Assembly: GCF_001634285.1 (NCBI RefSeq)
Contig: NZ_CP015438.1
Span: 182,501-246,500, forward strand
DNA length: 64,000 nucleotides
Reading direction: 5' to 3'
Origin: Anoxybacillus amylolyticus
GTDB lineage: Bacteria > Bacillota > Bacilli > Bacillales > Anoxybacillaceae
Part shown: piece after piece, positions 12,361 to 22,535 of the stretch
Numbering within the stretch: the stretch's first letter is position 1
Layout: every line of letters begins with the position of its first letter
Made by a program: the position numbers and the translations under genes
The notes under the pieces: generated by a model
The model's database searches: none
What the model saw: only the letters and a program-made list of their open reading frames with translations
What the model was told of the DNA's origin: nothing

Positions 12361-12992
12361 AAGAAGTAACCGCGACCGCTTCCACTGTTGATGAAGCTAT
12401 TCAGCTTGCATTAAGTCAATTAGGAGTTTCAAAAGATCGCGTGGAAATTAGTGTGTTGGACGAAGGGAAAAAAGGGTTGTTCGGGATTTTTGGTAATAAG
12501 CCAGCGGTGGTAAAAGCAACGGTGTTACCGCATCCTGTCGAGGAGGCCGAAGCCTTTTTAAAAAAGGTCATTGAACAAATGGGAATTTCCGCTCATATTG
12601 AAACGACAGAAAATGAAAAAGATGTTCAATTTATGATTGTTGGGGAACAAGTAGCGCGTGTCATTGGAAAGCACGGGCAAACGTTAAACTCGTTACAACT
12701 ATTGACGCAGCTTGTGGCTAATCGGTATGCGAAAGGGTATATCCATATTACTGTTGATGCGGAAAATTATCGGGTAAGACGCCAAGAAGTATTGATGCAG
12801 CTTGCGAAAAAGTTAGCGGAAAAAGCGCTCAAAACAGGAAAAGAAGTCAAATTAGAACCGCTCCCTGCATATGAACGAAAAGTGATTCACGCGACATTAG
12901 CGACAAATGGAAAGGTGAAAACGTACTCTGTCGGAACGGAACCGCACCGCTATATCATTATCGCTCCCGTACGAACGAATCGACAGTACTAA
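12357..12992 (+). CDS. jag: RNA-binding protein Jag (KhpB)
   Basis: The product is 211 residues with a GTG start that overlaps the yidC stop by four bases, implying translational coupling. An N-terminal Jag_N domain is followed by a KH domain ([23 protein letters not shown] near residue 102) and an R3H domain ([24 protein letters not shown] region). KhpB works with KhpA as an RNA chaperone in Firmicutes. The yidC-jag pairing is conserved near oriC. Confidence 0.95.
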   Translation: MKEVTATASTVDEAIQLALSQLGVSKDRVEISVLDEGKKGLFGIFGNKPAVVKATVLPHPVEEAEAFLKKVIEQMGISAHIETTENEKDVQFMIVGEQVARVIGKHGQTLNSLQLLTQLVANRYAKGYIHITVDAENYRVRRQEVLMQLAKKLAEKALKTGKEVKLEPLPAYERKVIHATLATNGKVKTYSVGTEPHRYIIIAPVRTNRQY

Positions 12993-13002
12993 CGCGGGCG
13001 AA

Positions 13003-13037
13003 GAGGCTATCTCACCAGTTGAGACGGCCTCTTTTTT
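13003..13037 (+). terminator. Terminator after jag
   Basis: AGAGGC and TCTCA arms pair with TGAGA and GCCTCT, followed by a T6 run. It ends the rnpA-yidC-jag unit. Confidence 0.85.
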
Positions 13038-13066
13038 CTGTTGCTTATCCAGTGGGAAACTTGTTG

Positions 13067-13126
13067 TTATTCACATGTGGATAAGTTAAAATGGATAATG
13101 ATTACTTTCTTATTGGATGTGGATAG
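13067..13126. promoter_or_regulatory. DnaA-box cluster upstream of mnmE
   Basis: TTATTCACA (13067-13075, one mismatch) directly abuts a perfect TGTGGATAA (13076-13084) in inverted orientation. TGTGGATAG lies at 13118-13126, about 50 bp before mnmE. As recalled from B. subtilis work, a DnaA-box cluster lies at the same jag-thdF (mnmE) junction and influences initiation control. Confidence 0.65.
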
Positions 13127-13179
13127 AAAATGTTTTTGTTTACAATAGATAACACCCTTTAAAGTGAGGTGAAACTAAG

Positions 13180-14565
13180 ATGGAGTTTGATACGATTGCA
13201 GCCATTTCCACTCCGATGGGGGAAGGAGCGATTGCGATTGTTCGCTTAAGCGGAAAGGAAGCAATTTCAATTGCCGATCGCATTTTTCGGGGAGTGGGTG
13301 GGAAACGATTAAAAGATGTCCCTTCCCATACGATTCATTATGGCCACATCATTGACCCAACGAACGATCAGACGATAGAGGAAGTAATGGTGTCGGTCAT
13401 GAAAGCGCCAAAAACATTTACGCGGGAAGATGTCGTTGAAATTAACTGCCACGGTGGCTTAGTGTCAGTCAACCAAGTGTTGCAGCTTGTATTGACGCAT
13501 GGTGCGCGCTTAGCAGAACCTGGAGAGTTTACGAAGCGGGCATTTTTAAATGGACGGATTGACTTATCGCAAGCGGAAGCAGTCATTGACTTAATCCGCG
13601 CCAAAACCGATCGTGCAATGCACGTTGCGCTTAGCCAAATGGAAGGGCGACTATCAAAGATGATTCGCCATTTGCGGCAAACGATTTTAGAAACTCTTGC
13701 CCATGTGGAAGTAAACATTGATTATCCAGAATACGATGATGTCGAAGAAATGACGCATCAGTTGCTTCTAGAAAAGGCAACATACGTCCGTGAGCAAATC
13801 GAGCGATTATTGCAAACTGCTCAACAAGGGAAAATATTGCGAGAAGGGTTGGCTACAGCCATTATTGGTCGACCGAACGTTGGAAAATCATCACTGTTAA
13901 ATAACCTTGTTCATGAAAATAAAGCAATCGTTACGGACATTCCTGGAACGACAAGAGATGTGATTGAAGAATATGTTAACGTTCGTGGTGTCCCTTTAAA
14001 ACTAATCGATACGGCGGGCATTCGTGAAACGGAGGATATTGTTGAACGGATTGGTGTCGAGCGTTCAAAGCAAGTGGTAAAGGCGGCCGATTTAATTTTA
14101 TTAGTACTGAACTATAATGAACCGTTAACTGAAGAGGACGAGCAACTTTTTGCGACTGTTGAAGGAAAAGAAACTATCGTTATCGTCAACAAAACGGATT
14201 TGCCGCAAAAAATTGAAATGGAACGTGTTCAGGGGCTTGCGGCAGGTCGTCCGGTTATTACGACATCGTTGCTGGAAGAAAAGGGAATAGATGAATTAGA
14301 AGAGGCGATTGCGCGGTTATTTTTTACTAGAGGAGTCGAAGCAGGCGATTTAACATATGTGTCAAATTCGCGGCATATCGCTCTCCTTCACCAAGCCAAG
14401 CAAGCAATCGAAGAAGCAATCACCGCGATTGAAGCTTTTGTGCCGATTGATATCGTGCAGATTGACTTAACACGAGCGTGGGAACTGCTTGGTGAAATTA
14501 TTGGTGATACCGTTCATGAAAGCTTAATTGATCAGCTCTTTTCGCAATTTTGTTTAGGAAAATAA
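13180..14565 (+). CDS. mnmE: tRNA modification GTPase MnmE
   Basis: The product is 461 residues. MnmE and MnmG together install the aminomethyl-type group on U34 of certain tRNAs. An N-terminal folate-binding domain is followed by a helical region with an inserted G domain. G1 is [13 protein letters not shown] near residue 227, DTAG is near 275, and NKTD is near 340. The C-terminal CLGK carries the conserved cysteine. It starts from an ATG after GTGAGGTG and is followed 14 bp later by mnmG, its partner. Confidence 0.97.
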   Translation: MEFDTIAAISTPMGEGAIAIVRLSGKEAISIADRIFRGVGGKRLKDVPSHTIHYGHIIDPTNDQTIEEVMVSVMKAPKTFTREDVVEINCHGGLVSVNQVLQLVLTHGARLAEPGEFTKRAFLNGRIDLSQAEAVIDLIRAKTDRAMHVALSQMEGRLSKMIRHLRQTILETLAHVEVNIDYPEYDDVEEMTHQLLLEKATYVREQIERLLQTAQQGKILREGLATAIIGRPNVGKSSLLNNLVHENKAIVTDIPGTTRDVIEEYVNVRGVPLKLIDTAGIRETEDIVERIGVERSKQVVKAADLILLVLNYNEPLTEEDEQLFATVEGKETIVIVNKTDLPQKIEMERVQGLAAGRPVITTSLLEEKGIDELEEAIARLFFTRGVEAGDLTYVSNSRHIALLHQAKQAIEEAITAIEAFVPIDIVQIDLTRAWELLGEIIGDTVHESLIDQLFSQFCLGK

Positions 14566-14579
14566 AAGGAGGCTAGATT

Positions 14580-16469
14580 ATGGAATACCATGGTGGTACG
14601 TATGACGTTATCGTAGTCGGTGCGGGCCATGCGGGGTGTGAAGCAGGATTAGCTGCGGCGCGCATCGGAGCCAAAACGCTAATGATTACGTTAAATCTTG
14701 ATATGGTTGCATTTATGCCATGCAACCCGTCCATCGGCGGTCCAGCGAAAGGGATTGTTGTCCGCGAAATTGACGCATTGGGCGGGGAAATGGCAAAAAA
14801 TATTGATAAAACATATATTCAAATGCGTATGTTGAACACTGGCAAAGGTCCAGCTGTTCGTGCATTGCGGGCGCAAGCTGACAAGTTTTTGTATCAACAT
14901 GAAATGAAAAAGACGCTAGAAAATGAAGAAAACTTAACGCTACTGCAAGGGAAAGTGGAACGGTTAATTGTCGAGGACGGGGTATGTAAAGGAGTAATCA
15001 CCCATACGGGAGCGCATTATTACGCGAAAGCTGTCGTCATTACGACAGGGACGTTTTTGCGTGGGGAAATTATTATTGGCGATATTAAATATTCAAGTGG
15101 ACCGAATAATCAGCAACCATCCATTAAGCTATCAGAGCATTTAGAAGAACTAGGGTTTGAACTCGTTCGCTTTAAAACAGGAACTCCTCCGCGAGTCAAT
15201 AGTCGTTCCATCGATTATAGCAAAACGGAAATTCAACCAGGAGATGAGGTGCCGCGCGCGTTTTCTTATGAAACAACGGAGTATATTACAGACCAACTCC
15301 CGTGTTGGTTGACATACACTACGGAGGCAACTCATCGAATGATTGATGAAAACTTGCATTTGTCGCCGATGTATTCAGGCATGATTAAAGGGACAGGACC
15401 GCGCTATTGCCCATCAATTGAAGATAAAATTGTTCGCTTCCACGACAAGCCGCGCCACCAAATTTTCTTAGAACCAGAAGGTCGGAATACAGAAGAGGTG
15501 TACGTTCAAGGCTTATCGACGAGCTTGCCAGAGCATATTCAGCGGAAAATTTTAGCGACGATCCCAGGGCTTGAACAGGCACAATTAATGCGGGCAGGCT
15601 ATGCGATTGAGTATGATGCGGTCGTGCCGACACAGCTATGGCCGACACTTGAAACAAAAGTTGTAAAACATTTATATACTGCAGGGCAAATTAACGGGAC
15701 ATCTGGTTACGAAGAAGCGGCAGGACAAGGATTGATTGCAGGGATTAACGCCGCAAGAAAAGCGCTCGGAAAAGAAGAGTTGATTTTAAGCCGCTCCGAC
15801 GCATATATTGGCGTTCTAATTGATGACCTTGTTACGAAAGGAACGAACGAGCCATATCGCTTGTTGACGTCGCGTGCGGAATATCGTCTGTTGCTTCGTC
15901 ACGATAATGCCGATTTGCGCTTGACAGACATTGGTTACAAAATTGGGCTTATTTCCGATGCCCGTTATGAAAAGTTTTTAGCGAAAAAAGCGGCGATTGA
16001 AAAAGAGAAGAAACGGTTGCAAACGTTTATTATTAAGCCGACGCCTCAAGTGCAGGAAGTTATTCGCCAAGCAGGGGGAAGCGAACTCAAAGACGGTATT
16101 CGCGCAGCAGACTTACTAAGAAGACCGGAAATGACATACGAACATATTCAGTTGCTGGCGCCAGCAGAGGAAGAGATTCCAGCTGATGTTATTGAACAAG
16201 TAGAAATTCAAATGAAGTACGAAGGATATATCGAAAAATCACTGCAACAAGTCGAACGGCTTAAAAAAATGGAAAACAAAAAAATCCCAGAGGATATTGA
16301 TTATGATGCAATCACTGGGCTTGCGACAGAAGCGCGGCAAAAATTAAAACAAGTGCGACCCCTCTCGATTGCACAAGCGTCCCGTATCTCTGGCGTAAAC
16401 CCAGCCGATATTTCGATTTTATTAGTTTATTTAGAACAAGGAAGAATCGCACGAGTGTCGAATGAATAA
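14580..16469 (+). CDS. mnmG: tRNA uridine-5-carboxymethylaminomethyl modification enzyme MnmG
   Basis: The product is 629 residues and FAD-dependent. The Rossmann motif [19 protein letters not shown] is at residues 12-30, and the conserved [12 protein letters not shown] follows near residue 47. [22 protein letters not shown] near residue 367 is a family signature. It acts in complex with MnmE, encoded just upstream. AAAGGAGG precedes the ATG. Confidence 0.98.
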   Translation: MEYHGGTYDVIVVGAGHAGCEAGLAAARIGAKTLMITLNLDMVAFMPCNPSIGGPAKGIVVREIDALGGEMAKNIDKTYIQMRMLNTGKGPAVRALRAQADKFLYQHEMKKTLENEENLTLLQGKVERLIVEDGVCKGVITHTGAHYYAKAVVITTGTFLRGEIIIGDIKYSSGPNNQQPSIKLSEHLEELGFELVRFKTGTPPRVNSRSIDYSKTEIQPGDEVPRAFSYETTEYITDQLPCWLTYTTEATHRMIDENLHLSPMYSGMIKGTGPRYCPSIEDKIVRFHDKPRHQIFLEPEGRNTEEVYVQGLSTSLPEHIQRKILATIPGLEQAQLMRAGYAIEYDAVVPTQLWPTLETKVVKHLYTAGQINGTSGYEEAAGQGLIAGINAARKALGKEELILSRSDAYIGVLIDDLVTKGTNEPYRLLTSRAEYRLLLRHDNADLRLTDIGYKIGLISDARYEKFLAKKAAIEKEKKRLQTFIIKPTPQVQEVIRQAGGSELKDGIRAADLLRRPEMTYEHIQLLAPAEEEIPADVIEQVEIQMKYEGYIEKSLQQVERLKKMENKKIPEDIDYDAITGLATEARQKLKQVRPLSIAQASRISGVNPADISILLVYLEQGRIARVSNE

Positions 16470-16488
16470 AAAGTGAAGGGATTGGCGT

Positions 16489-17205
16489 ATGGATACAAAA
16501 CAGTTTCAGACGTTGCTTGCGGAGAAGGGGATTTCCCTTTCTCCTTGGCAATTATCGCAATTCGAACGGTATTACGAGCTGTTAGTGGAATGGAACGAGA
16601 AAATGAACTTAACAGCAATTACGGACAAGCCAGGCGTCTATGTAAAACATTTTTTTGATTCCATTTCACCAGCGTTTTATTACGATTTTTCTAAGCCGTT
16701 GTCGCTTTGCGACGTCGGCGCAGGTGCTGGTTTCCCGAGTGTTCCGCTAAAAATTTGTTTTCCGCACATTCGGTTGTCCATTGTCGACTCGTTACAAAAG
16801 CGCATTACGTTTCTTCACGCCCTTGCTTCTGAATTGGAATTGGAGGGGGTAGCGTTCTATCATGACCGTGCGGAAACGTTTGGCAGAAAAGAAGGCATTC
16901 GTGAGTCATTTGACATCGTGACGGCTCGCGCTGTTGCTCGCATGTCTGTCTTAAGCGAACTTTGCCTTCCGCTCGTCAAAGTAAGCGGAACATTTATCGC
17001 GATGAAAGCAGCGGCAGCGGGCGAAGAATTAGCACAGGGGCAAACAGCTATTAAAGTATTAGGCGGGGAAATTGCGGCTGTTCATTCATTTACGCTACCG
17101 GTCGAAGAAAGCGAACGTACGATTATTGTGATTCAGAAAAAACGGAAAACACCAAGCAAATATCCGCGGAAACCAGGAGTGCCAAATAAACTTCCGATTG
17201 AGTAA
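16489..17205 (+). CDS. rsmG: 16S rRNA (guanine527-N7)-methyltransferase RsmG
   Basis: This is a 238-residue SAM-dependent methyltransferase of the GidB family. The SAM-binding motif [16 protein letters not shown] lies near residue 71, and [20 protein letters not shown] near residue 144. It methylates G527 of 16S rRNA; loss in many species gives low-level streptomycin resistance. It follows mnmG by 19 bp, and the order mnmE-mnmG-rsmG-noc matches B. subtilis. Confidence 0.97.
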   Translation: MDTKQFQTLLAEKGISLSPWQLSQFERYYELLVEWNEKMNLTAITDKPGVYVKHFFDSISPAFYYDFSKPLSLCDVGAGAGFPSVPLKICFPHIRLSIVDSLQKRITFLHALASELELEGVAFYHDRAETFGRKEGIRESFDIVTARAVARMSVLSELCLPLVKVSGTFIAMKAAAAGEELAQGQTAIKVLGGEIAAVHSFTLPVEESERTIIVIQKKRKTPSKYPRKPGVPNKLPIE

Positions 17206-17242
17206 CCATTAGGGGAGAGCTTTTATAAGGTGGTGTGGGGAA

Positions 17243-18091
17243 ATGAAACATCCTTTTTCACGCTTCTTCAGTTTTGGAGAAAAAGAACAGCAAGAGGAAA
17301 TAGTTGAGAAAACGGACAACGAAGAAGTACGGAAAATTCCAGTTACGCAAATCGTCCCAAACCGTTTTCAGCCGCGGACGATTTTTGATGACGAAAAAAT
17401 TGCCGAGCTTGCGCTGACGATTCGAACGCACGGCATTATTCAACCGATTGTCGTGCGGGAGTGCGACGATGGTAAGTTTGAAATTATTGCCGGTGAAAGA
17501 CGATGGCGCGCGGTTCAGCAGCTTGGTTGGACAGAAATCCCTGCAATTATTAAAAACTTAAACGATAAAGAAACTGCTTCTGTTGCGCTTATTGAAAACT
17601 TGCAGCGTGAAGAGTTGACGCCGATTGAAGAGGCAATGGCGTATGCAAAACTGTTAGAGCTGCATCATTTAACACAAGAAGCACTAGCGCAGCGGCTCGG
17701 CAAAGGCCAGTCGACAATCGCTAATAAGCTTCGTTTATTGAAATTGCCGCAAGAAGTACAGGAAGCACTTTTGCAACGAACGATTACGGAGCGGCATGCG
17801 CGCGCGTTAATTGTTTTGAAAGATAAAGAAAAACAGCTAAAGTTATTAAAAGAAATCGTCGAAAAGCAACTCAACGTAAAGCAAACCGAAGACCGCGTGT
17901 TAAAAATGCTCGAAGCAAATCAAGCAAAACCAAAAACGAAGCGAAAATCATTCAGTAAAGATGTTCGAATCGCGGTGAATACGATTCGGCAATCGTTAGC
18001 CATGGTCGCGGATAGCGGGATGTCTATCGATTCAGAAGAAGAAGAATTTGACGACTACTATCAAATTACCATCCGCATTCCGAAAAAATAG
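17243..18091 (+). CDS. noc: Nucleoid occlusion protein Noc
   Basis: This is a 282-residue ParB-family CTPase that binds scattered chromosomal sites, associates with the membrane and keeps the division septum off the nucleoid. The N-terminus ([15 protein letters not shown]) contains the basic amphipathic membrane-targeting segment typical of Noc. The ParB nuclease-like fold has [12 protein letters not shown] near residue 82, and the HTH has [23 protein letters not shown] near residue 142. It is distinguished from parB at 18,971 by the N-terminal segment and by its position before soj. Confidence 0.95.
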   Translation: MKHPFSRFFSFGEKEQQEEIVEKTDNEEVRKIPVTQIVPNRFQPRTIFDDEKIAELALTIRTHGIIQPIVVRECDDGKFEIIAGERRWRAVQQLGWTEIPAIIKNLNDKETASVALIENLQREELTPIEEAMAYAKLLELHHLTQEALAQRLGKGQSTIANKLRLLKLPQEVQEALLQRTITERHARALIVLKDKEKQLKLLKEIVEKQLNVKQTEDRVLKMLEANQAKPKTKRKSFSKDVRIAVNTIRQSLAMVADSGMSIDSEEEEFDDYYQITIRIPKK

Positions 18092-18098
18092 GCATAAA

Positions 18099-18135
18099 AA
18101 ACCTCATCATGAAGCAGGTGATGAGGTTTTTTATC
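18099..18135 (+). terminator. Terminator after noc
   Basis: AAACCTCATCA and TGATGAGGTTT form an 11-bp stem with a short loop, followed by a T run. The A run on the other side makes it potentially bidirectional. Confidence 0.85.
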
Positions 18136-18216
18136 GCATTTCCCTTATAGAAAATACCTCCATTTTTTATTTCGTGATAGAATAAAACATATGAGTAATT
18201 AAGGGTAGGTGTCATC

Positions 18217-18978
18217 GTGGGCAAAATCATTGCGATAGCAAACCAAAAAGGTGGAGTGGGGAAAACGACAACGGCGGTAAATTTAGCCGCTTGTTTGGCG
18301 CATCTTGGCAAAAAAGTATTGCTTGTCGATATCGATCCACAAGGAAATGCCACAAGCGGCATCGGCATTGAAAAGGGAGATATCGACGAATGCATGTATA
18401 ATCTTTTAGTAGAAGGAATGAAAGCAAGAGAAATTATCCGACCGACAAACATTGAACATTTACATATTATCCCTGCTACCATTCAATTAGCTGGTGCAGA
18501 AATTGAACTAGTGTCGGTTGTATCAAGGGAGATTTTATTAAAAAGCGCGCTTGAACCGATTAAAGAGCAATACGATTTTATTTTCATCGACTGTCCGCCT
18601 TCTTTAGGGCTATTGACATTAAACGCGCTAACTGCTGCAGACGCAGTTTTAATCCCCGTGCAGTGTGAATATTATGCGCTCGAAGGACTTAGCCAGCTAT
18701 TGAACACGATTCGTCTCGTCCAAAAACATTTAAACACGAGCTTAAAGCTGGACGGGGTTGTGTTAACGATGTTAGATGCGCGAACGAATTTAGGGATACA
18801 AGTCATTCAGGAAGTAAAAAAATATTTCCGTGAAAAGGTGTACGATACAATTATCCCGCGCAACGTCCGACTAAGCGAAGCACCGAGCCACGGAAAACCG
18901 ATTATTTTGTATGATGTGCGGTCCAAGGGAGCAGAAGTATATATTGAGCTGGCGAAGGAGGTGTTGGCACGTGGCTAA
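18217..18978 (+). CDS. soj: Chromosome partitioning ATPase Soj (ParA)
   Basis: This is a 253-residue ParA/MinD-type ATPase. The deviant Walker A motif KGGVGKTTT is at residues 10-18, and FIDCPPSLGLLTLNAL near residue 127 carries the Walker B aspartate. In B. subtilis Soj regulates DnaA and acts with Spo0J in origin segregation. The start is GTG with AGGTG upstream. The gene overlaps parB by eight bases, indicating coupled translation. Confidence 0.97.
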   Translation: MGKIIAIANQKGGVGKTTTAVNLAACLAHLGKKVLLVDIDPQGNATSGIGIEKGDIDECMYNLLVEGMKAREIIRPTNIEHLHIIPATIQLAGAEIELVSVVSREILLKSALEPIKEQYDFIFIDCPPSLGLLTLNALTAADAVLIPVQCEYYALEGLSQLLNTIRLVQKHLNTSLKLDGVVLTMLDARTNLGIQVIQEVKKYFREKVYDTIIPRNVRLSEAPSHGKPIILYDVRSKGAEVYIELAKEVLARG

Positions 18979-19825
18979 AGGGCTTGGAAAAGGGATAAAC
19001 GCGCTGTTTGCGAATTTGGAAGTAAGAGAGGGAGAAACAGTTCAAGAAATAAGCATTAAAGAGCTGCGTCCGAATCCTTATCAACCACGCAAAACATTCC
19101 GTTCGGAATCGATTGAAGAATTAAAGCAGTCGATTATCGAGCATGGGATTTTACAGCCGTTAATTGTTCGTCAAAGCATTAAAGGATATGAAATTGTCGT
19201 CGGCGAAAGACGGTTTCGTGCAGCGAAAGAAGCAAATTTAAAAACTGTACCGGTTGTCGTTCGCAACTTAACAGAGCAGCAAATGATGGAGTTTGCTTTG
19301 CTAGAAAATTTGCAACGTGAAGATTTAACGCCGATTGAAGAAGCGATGGCATACCAAACATTAATTGAGCATCTAGAGTTGACACAAGAGCAATTAGCCG
19401 CTCGCGTTGGAAAAAGCCGTCCGCATATTGCTAATCATTTGCGTTTATTGGCGTTGCCAGAAGAGATTCAACAGCTGCTGAATGACGGTACGTTGTCAAT
19501 GGGGCATGGACGCGCATTACTAGGATTAAAGAAAAAAGAAAAAATGAAAGCGGTAGTGGATAAAATCGTTGCCGAACAGCTCAATGTTCGTCAGCTAGAA
19601 AAACTCATTCACGACATGAATCAAAATGTTTCACGTGAAACAAGCAAACCGAAAAAAGAAAAAAGCGTCTTTGTTAAACAAAGCGAATCACTACTACGAG
19701 AGAAACTAGGCACTAATGTTACGATTAAACAAAATCGGAAAAAAGGAAAAATTGAAATTGAATTTTTATCCAATGATGATTTAGAACGGATTTTACAACT
19801 ATTTGATGTTCAGTGGGATGAATAA
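18971..19825 (+). CDS. parB: Chromosome partitioning protein ParB (Spo0J)
   Basis: This is a 284-residue CTP-dependent DNA clamp that loads at parS and recruits SMC to the origin. The CTP-binding region contains NPYQPRKTF near residue 36 and GERRFRAAKEA near residue 77; the HTH has TQEQLAARVGKSRPHIANHLRLL near residue 137. The GTG start at 18971 follows AAGGAGGTG with good spacing and gives the family N-terminus AKGLGKGINALF. A perfect parS lies inside the gene. Confidence 0.97.
   Translation: MAKGLGKGINALFANLEVREGETVQEISIKELRPNPYQPRKTFRSESIEELKQSIIEHGILQPLIVRQSIKGYEIVVGERRFRAAKEANLKTVPVVVRNLTEQQMMEFALLENLQREDLTPIEEAMAYQTLIEHLELTQEQLAARVGKSRPHIANHLRLLALPEEIQQLLNDGTLSMGHGRALLGLKKKEKMKAVVDKIVAEQLNVRQLEKLIHDMNQNVSRETSKPKKEKSVFVKQSESLLREKLGTNVTIKQNRKKGKIEIEFLSNDDLERILQLFDVQWDE
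19627..19642. promoter_or_regulatory. parS site inside parB
   Basis: TGTTTCACGTGAAACA is a perfect 16-bp palindrome identical to the Bacillus parS consensus. It lies in the parB coding sequence about 9 kb from oriC, as in B. subtilis spo0J. Confidence 0.97.
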
Positions 19826-19827
19826 TG

Positions 19828-19854
19828 CCATCAAAAAAGATGGTTTCTTTTTTT
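19828..19854 (+). terminator. Terminator directly after parB
   Basis: CCATC and GATGG pair around an A6 loop and are followed by a T-rich run, starting three bases after the parB stop. It helps exclude upstream start codons for the next gene. Confidence 0.75.
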
Positions 19855-19872
19855 GGAAAAGGGGAGAACGAG

Positions 19873-20574
19873 TTGGCCTTATTAGGAACGATTGTGAACG
19901 GAGTTTGTATTATTATCGGTGCATTGCTTGGAAAATTGTTTCATCGAATTCCAGAGAAAATGAAAGAAACCGTTATGAGCGGCATAGGTCTTGCGGTAAC
20001 GTTATTAGGCATTCAAATGGCGCTAAAGAGCGAGCAGTTTCTTGTTGTCATTTGCAGCCTTGTTTTTGGTGGCATTTTCGGAGAGTTGTGGGATTTGGAC
20101 CATCAATTGAATCGACTCGGCTATTGGTTAGAACAAAAAATCGGAGGACGAGAGCAAGGGGCGATTGCAAAAGGATTTGTGGCGGCGACGCTACTATTTG
20201 TCATCGGTGCGATGGCGATTATCGGAGCTCTAGACAGCGGGTTGCGTGGCGACCATCGCGTATTATATACAAAATCGATCATTGACGGTTTTACGAGTAT
20301 TCTTTTAACAACGACGCTCGGCATCGGTGTCTTGTTTTCCGCATTTCCTGTTGTTTTCTATGAAGGAACGATTGCGTTATTGGCGACACAAATTGAGACA
20401 TTCGTGCCAAAAGGATTGATGAATTCGTTTATTGCGGAATCAACAGCGACCGGCGGCATTTTAATTGTAGCAATTGGTCTCAATTTACTTGGAATAACTG
20501 CCGTTCGCGTAGCGAATTTGCTTCCGAGCATTCTTGTCACGGCCTTCATCGTCGTTATCATGTACATTTTATAA
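19873..20574 (+). CDS. DUF554 family membrane protein
   Basis: This is a 233-residue integral membrane protein of the DUF554 family, similar to E. coli YqgA and B. subtilis YdfK. About six to seven hydrophobic segments are visible, the first being LLGTIVNGVCIIIGALLGKLF. GFVAATLLFVIGAMAIIGALDSG and FIAESTATGGILIVAIGLN are typical. The TTG at 19873 was chosen because GGGGAG lies just upstream; the ATG at 19825 would place the start in the parB terminator. The biochemical role is unknown. A bidirectional terminator separates it from yyaC. Confidence 0.88.
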   Translation: MALLGTIVNGVCIIIGALLGKLFHRIPEKMKETVMSGIGLAVTLLGIQMALKSEQFLVVICSLVFGGIFGELWDLDHQLNRLGYWLEQKIGGREQGAIAKGFVAATLLFVIGAMAIIGALDSGLRGDHRVLYTKSIIDGFTSILLTTTLGIGVLFSAFPVVFYEGTIALLATQIETFVPKGLMNSFIAESTATGGILIVAIGLNLLGITAVRVANLLPSILVTAFIVVIMYIL

Positions 20575-20575
20575 T

Positions 20576-20616
20576 AAAAAATCCCTTCTTGTTGGCAAAC
20601 CAAGAGGGGATTTCCC
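20576..20616. terminator. Bidirectional terminator between DUF554 gene and yyaC
   Basis: AATCCCTTCTTG pairs with CAAGAGGGGATT (one mismatch), flanked by an A run on one side and TTT on the other. It serves two convergent genes. Confidence 0.75.
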
Positions 20617-20618
20617 GT

Positions 20619-21239
20619 TTATCGCGGATTAGATTGTTCATTGCTCCAATTGCTAGGAAGATAATCTCTTCGCTTTAAATAACGATCTGCCTCATAAATG
20701 CCATTGGCAATTGTTTTCGCCATGTTCATCACTAAATGAAGACGTGTATTTTGCAAAACGAAAAACTCCATAAAGCCGCTGACGTTGACAACGCCTGTGA
20801 TGTGAAGATCGCCAACCGGTGGCAATTGTTTATTTACACCAGCTCCAGGACGGACAGGCCCTTCGGCAATCGTAATCGCTCCGACGCTTTTCAATCGTCC
20901 TAAACAAGCGTCGACAGCAATCATAAAGGCATTTTCATGAATGGAGCGAATCGCAGTAATTTTTTCTTCTAAATTTACGGCATGGATAGGCTCTTCTAAC
21001 GTTCCGTATACGTGAAAATACGTGACATTTTTTTCTTTTAACATCGTGCCGACGAGTGGACCAAGCGCGTCCCCTGTTGAGCGGTCAGTTCCGATGCAAA
21101 CAATGGCGAGCGGTTTTGTTGCCGTTGTTGGAAGTAATGATAAAAGACGCCTGGCAAATAAAGTGGTTGCTCCTTGTTCGTCATAGAAAATGCGCTCTTT
21201 TTCATTTTTAGATTGAAAAAAAATGGGTGATAAACTCAT
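20619..21239 (-). CDS. yyaC: Spore protease-like protein YyaC
   Basis: The product is 206 residues and resembles the B. subtilis YyaC family, which is related in fold to germination protease GPR. The conserved segments CIGTDRSTGDALGPLVG, VYGTLEEPIHAVNL and AVDACLGRLKSVGAI are present. The ATG at 21239 follows AGGAGTG on the minus strand. Its expression is expected in the spore mother cell, but no sporulation promoter was confirmed. It is the only minus-strand gene in the right-hand core block. Confidence 0.9.
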   Translation of the reverse strand: MSLSPIFFQSKNEKERIFYDEQGATTLFARRLLSLLPTTATKPLAIVCIGTDRSTGDALGPLVGTMLKEKNVTYFHVYGTLEEPIHAVNLEEKITAIRSIHENAFMIAVDACLGRLKSVGAITIAEGPVRPGAGVNKQLPPVGDLHITGVVNVSGFMEFFVLQNTRLHLVMNMAKTIANGIYEADRYLKRRDYLPSNWSNEQSNPR

Positions 21240-21419
21240 CTTATTCACTCCTAATAGCCAATAAAGTATTAAACAGTATACGGAAAAAACAGGGATTATA
21301 TACATTGGTTGCACTTTTTCTTCTGGAGCGCGGAGGCTACCTTTTTTCTCTAGGTGTTGATAAAATAATTGGTATGCATAAAGTAGAGTATTTTAACGTA
21401 TGTCGAGGTGAGAAAAAAA

Positions 21420-22307
21420 GTGAACAGCATCAAAACGTTTTATCAGCATCTGCTTGCGTTTCTTACGAATGAAGCGTTTTGGGTGAAAGTAAGCACAGGC
21501 ATTGTGAAGATGGTCATGATTATCGTCGTTGCAGCGATTGCGTCAAAAGTATTAAAAATCGCTATCCATAATATTTTTAAAGTGCGTCAGAAGGCGCCGA
21601 TCCGCATTTCCGAGCGGCGCGAGGCGACGTTGTTACGATTGCTTGATAACGTGGTGACGTACGTGATTTATTTTATTGCGTTTGTGATGATTTTAGATAC
21701 GTTTGGCGTCGAAGTTCGTACACTACTCGCTGGAGCTGGGATTGTTGGGCTTGCTGTCGGTTTTGGGGCGCAAAGTTTGGTGAAAGATGTTATTACGGGG
21801 TTTTTTATTATTTTTGAAGATCAATTTGCTGTTGGTGATTATGTTCGAATTGGTACGTTTGAAGGGTACGTCGAGGAAATTGGGTTAAGGGTAACAAAAA
21901 TTAAAAGCTGGACAGGAGAAGTCCATATTCTTCCGAACGGAACGATTACGCAAGTGACGAATTTTTCTTTGCATAACAGTGTTGCAGTAGTAGACGTTAG
22001 CGTTTCTTGCGAAGGGGATATTGAACGAACGGAGGAAGTGATTCGCGAATTGTTGGCGGAATTGCCAGCGAAGTATGAAGATATCGTTTCTCCGCCAGAA
22101 TTGTTAGGAATTCAAAATTTCACAAACTCAGAAGTCGTCATGCGCGTGACGTGCGAAACGAAGCCAATGCGCCATGCGTTTATTGCGCGAGCTTTGCGCA
22201 AGGAAATTAAGCTTCGTTTAGATGAACATGGGATTGAAATTCCGTTTCCGCGTCTTGTTCTTTATAACCGTCGAGAAGAAACAAACCAAGCGACAACTAA
22301 TGCTTAG
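21420..22307 (+). CDS. MscS family mechanosensitive channel
   Basis: The product is 295 residues. Three N-terminal membrane segments are followed by the MscS pore and beta domains. LLAGAGIVGLAVGFGAQSLVKDVITGFFIIFEDQFAVGDYV is the diagnostic TM3-to-beta-domain stretch (near residues 105-145). It should release small solutes on hypo-osmotic shock. The GTG at 21420 fits the GAGGTG at 21405-21410; a GTG at 21408 is also in frame. It is divergent from yyaC. Confidence 0.92.
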   Translation: MNSIKTFYQHLLAFLTNEAFWVKVSTGIVKMVMIIVVAAIASKVLKIAIHNIFKVRQKAPIRISERREATLLRLLDNVVTYVIYFIAFVMILDTFGVEVRTLLAGAGIVGLAVGFGAQSLVKDVITGFFIIFEDQFAVGDYVRIGTFEGYVEEIGLRVTKIKSWTGEVHILPNGTITQVTNFSLHNSVAVVDVSVSCEGDIERTEEVIRELLAELPAKYEDIVSPPELLGIQNFTNSEVVMRVTCETKPMRHAFIARALRKEIKLRLDEHGIEIPFPRLVLYNRREETNQATTNA

Positions 22308-22319
22308 GAGGATGAAGCA

Positions 22320-22514
22320 ATGGAGAAAGAGTTTGGATTACAAGATATTGTCGAAATGAAAAAGCCCCATCCGTGCGGGACAAATCGTTGGAAAATTATT
22401 CGTATGGGGGCAGACATCCGCATTAAATGTGAGGGATGCGCACATAGTGTGTTAATGCCACGCAGAGAATTTGTTCGTAAATTGAGAAAAGTATTGGAAA
22501 AGCATGAGGAATAA
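22320..22514 (+). CDS. yyzM: DUF951 family small protein YyzM
   Basis: The product is 64 residues. KKPHPCGTNRWKIIRMGADIRIKCEGCAHSVLMPR is the DUF951 signature, with four cysteine/histidine positions that could bind zinc. It is conserved near ychF in Firmicutes; the function is unknown. AGGAGGATG lies before the ATG, and the gene follows the mscS gene by 12 bp. Confidence 0.9.
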   Translation: MEKEFGLQDIVEMKKPHPCGTNRWKIIRMGADIRIKCEGCAHSVLMPRREFVRKLRKVLEKHEE

Positions 22515-22535
22515 TGAAAAGAAGGGGGAAAGGGG

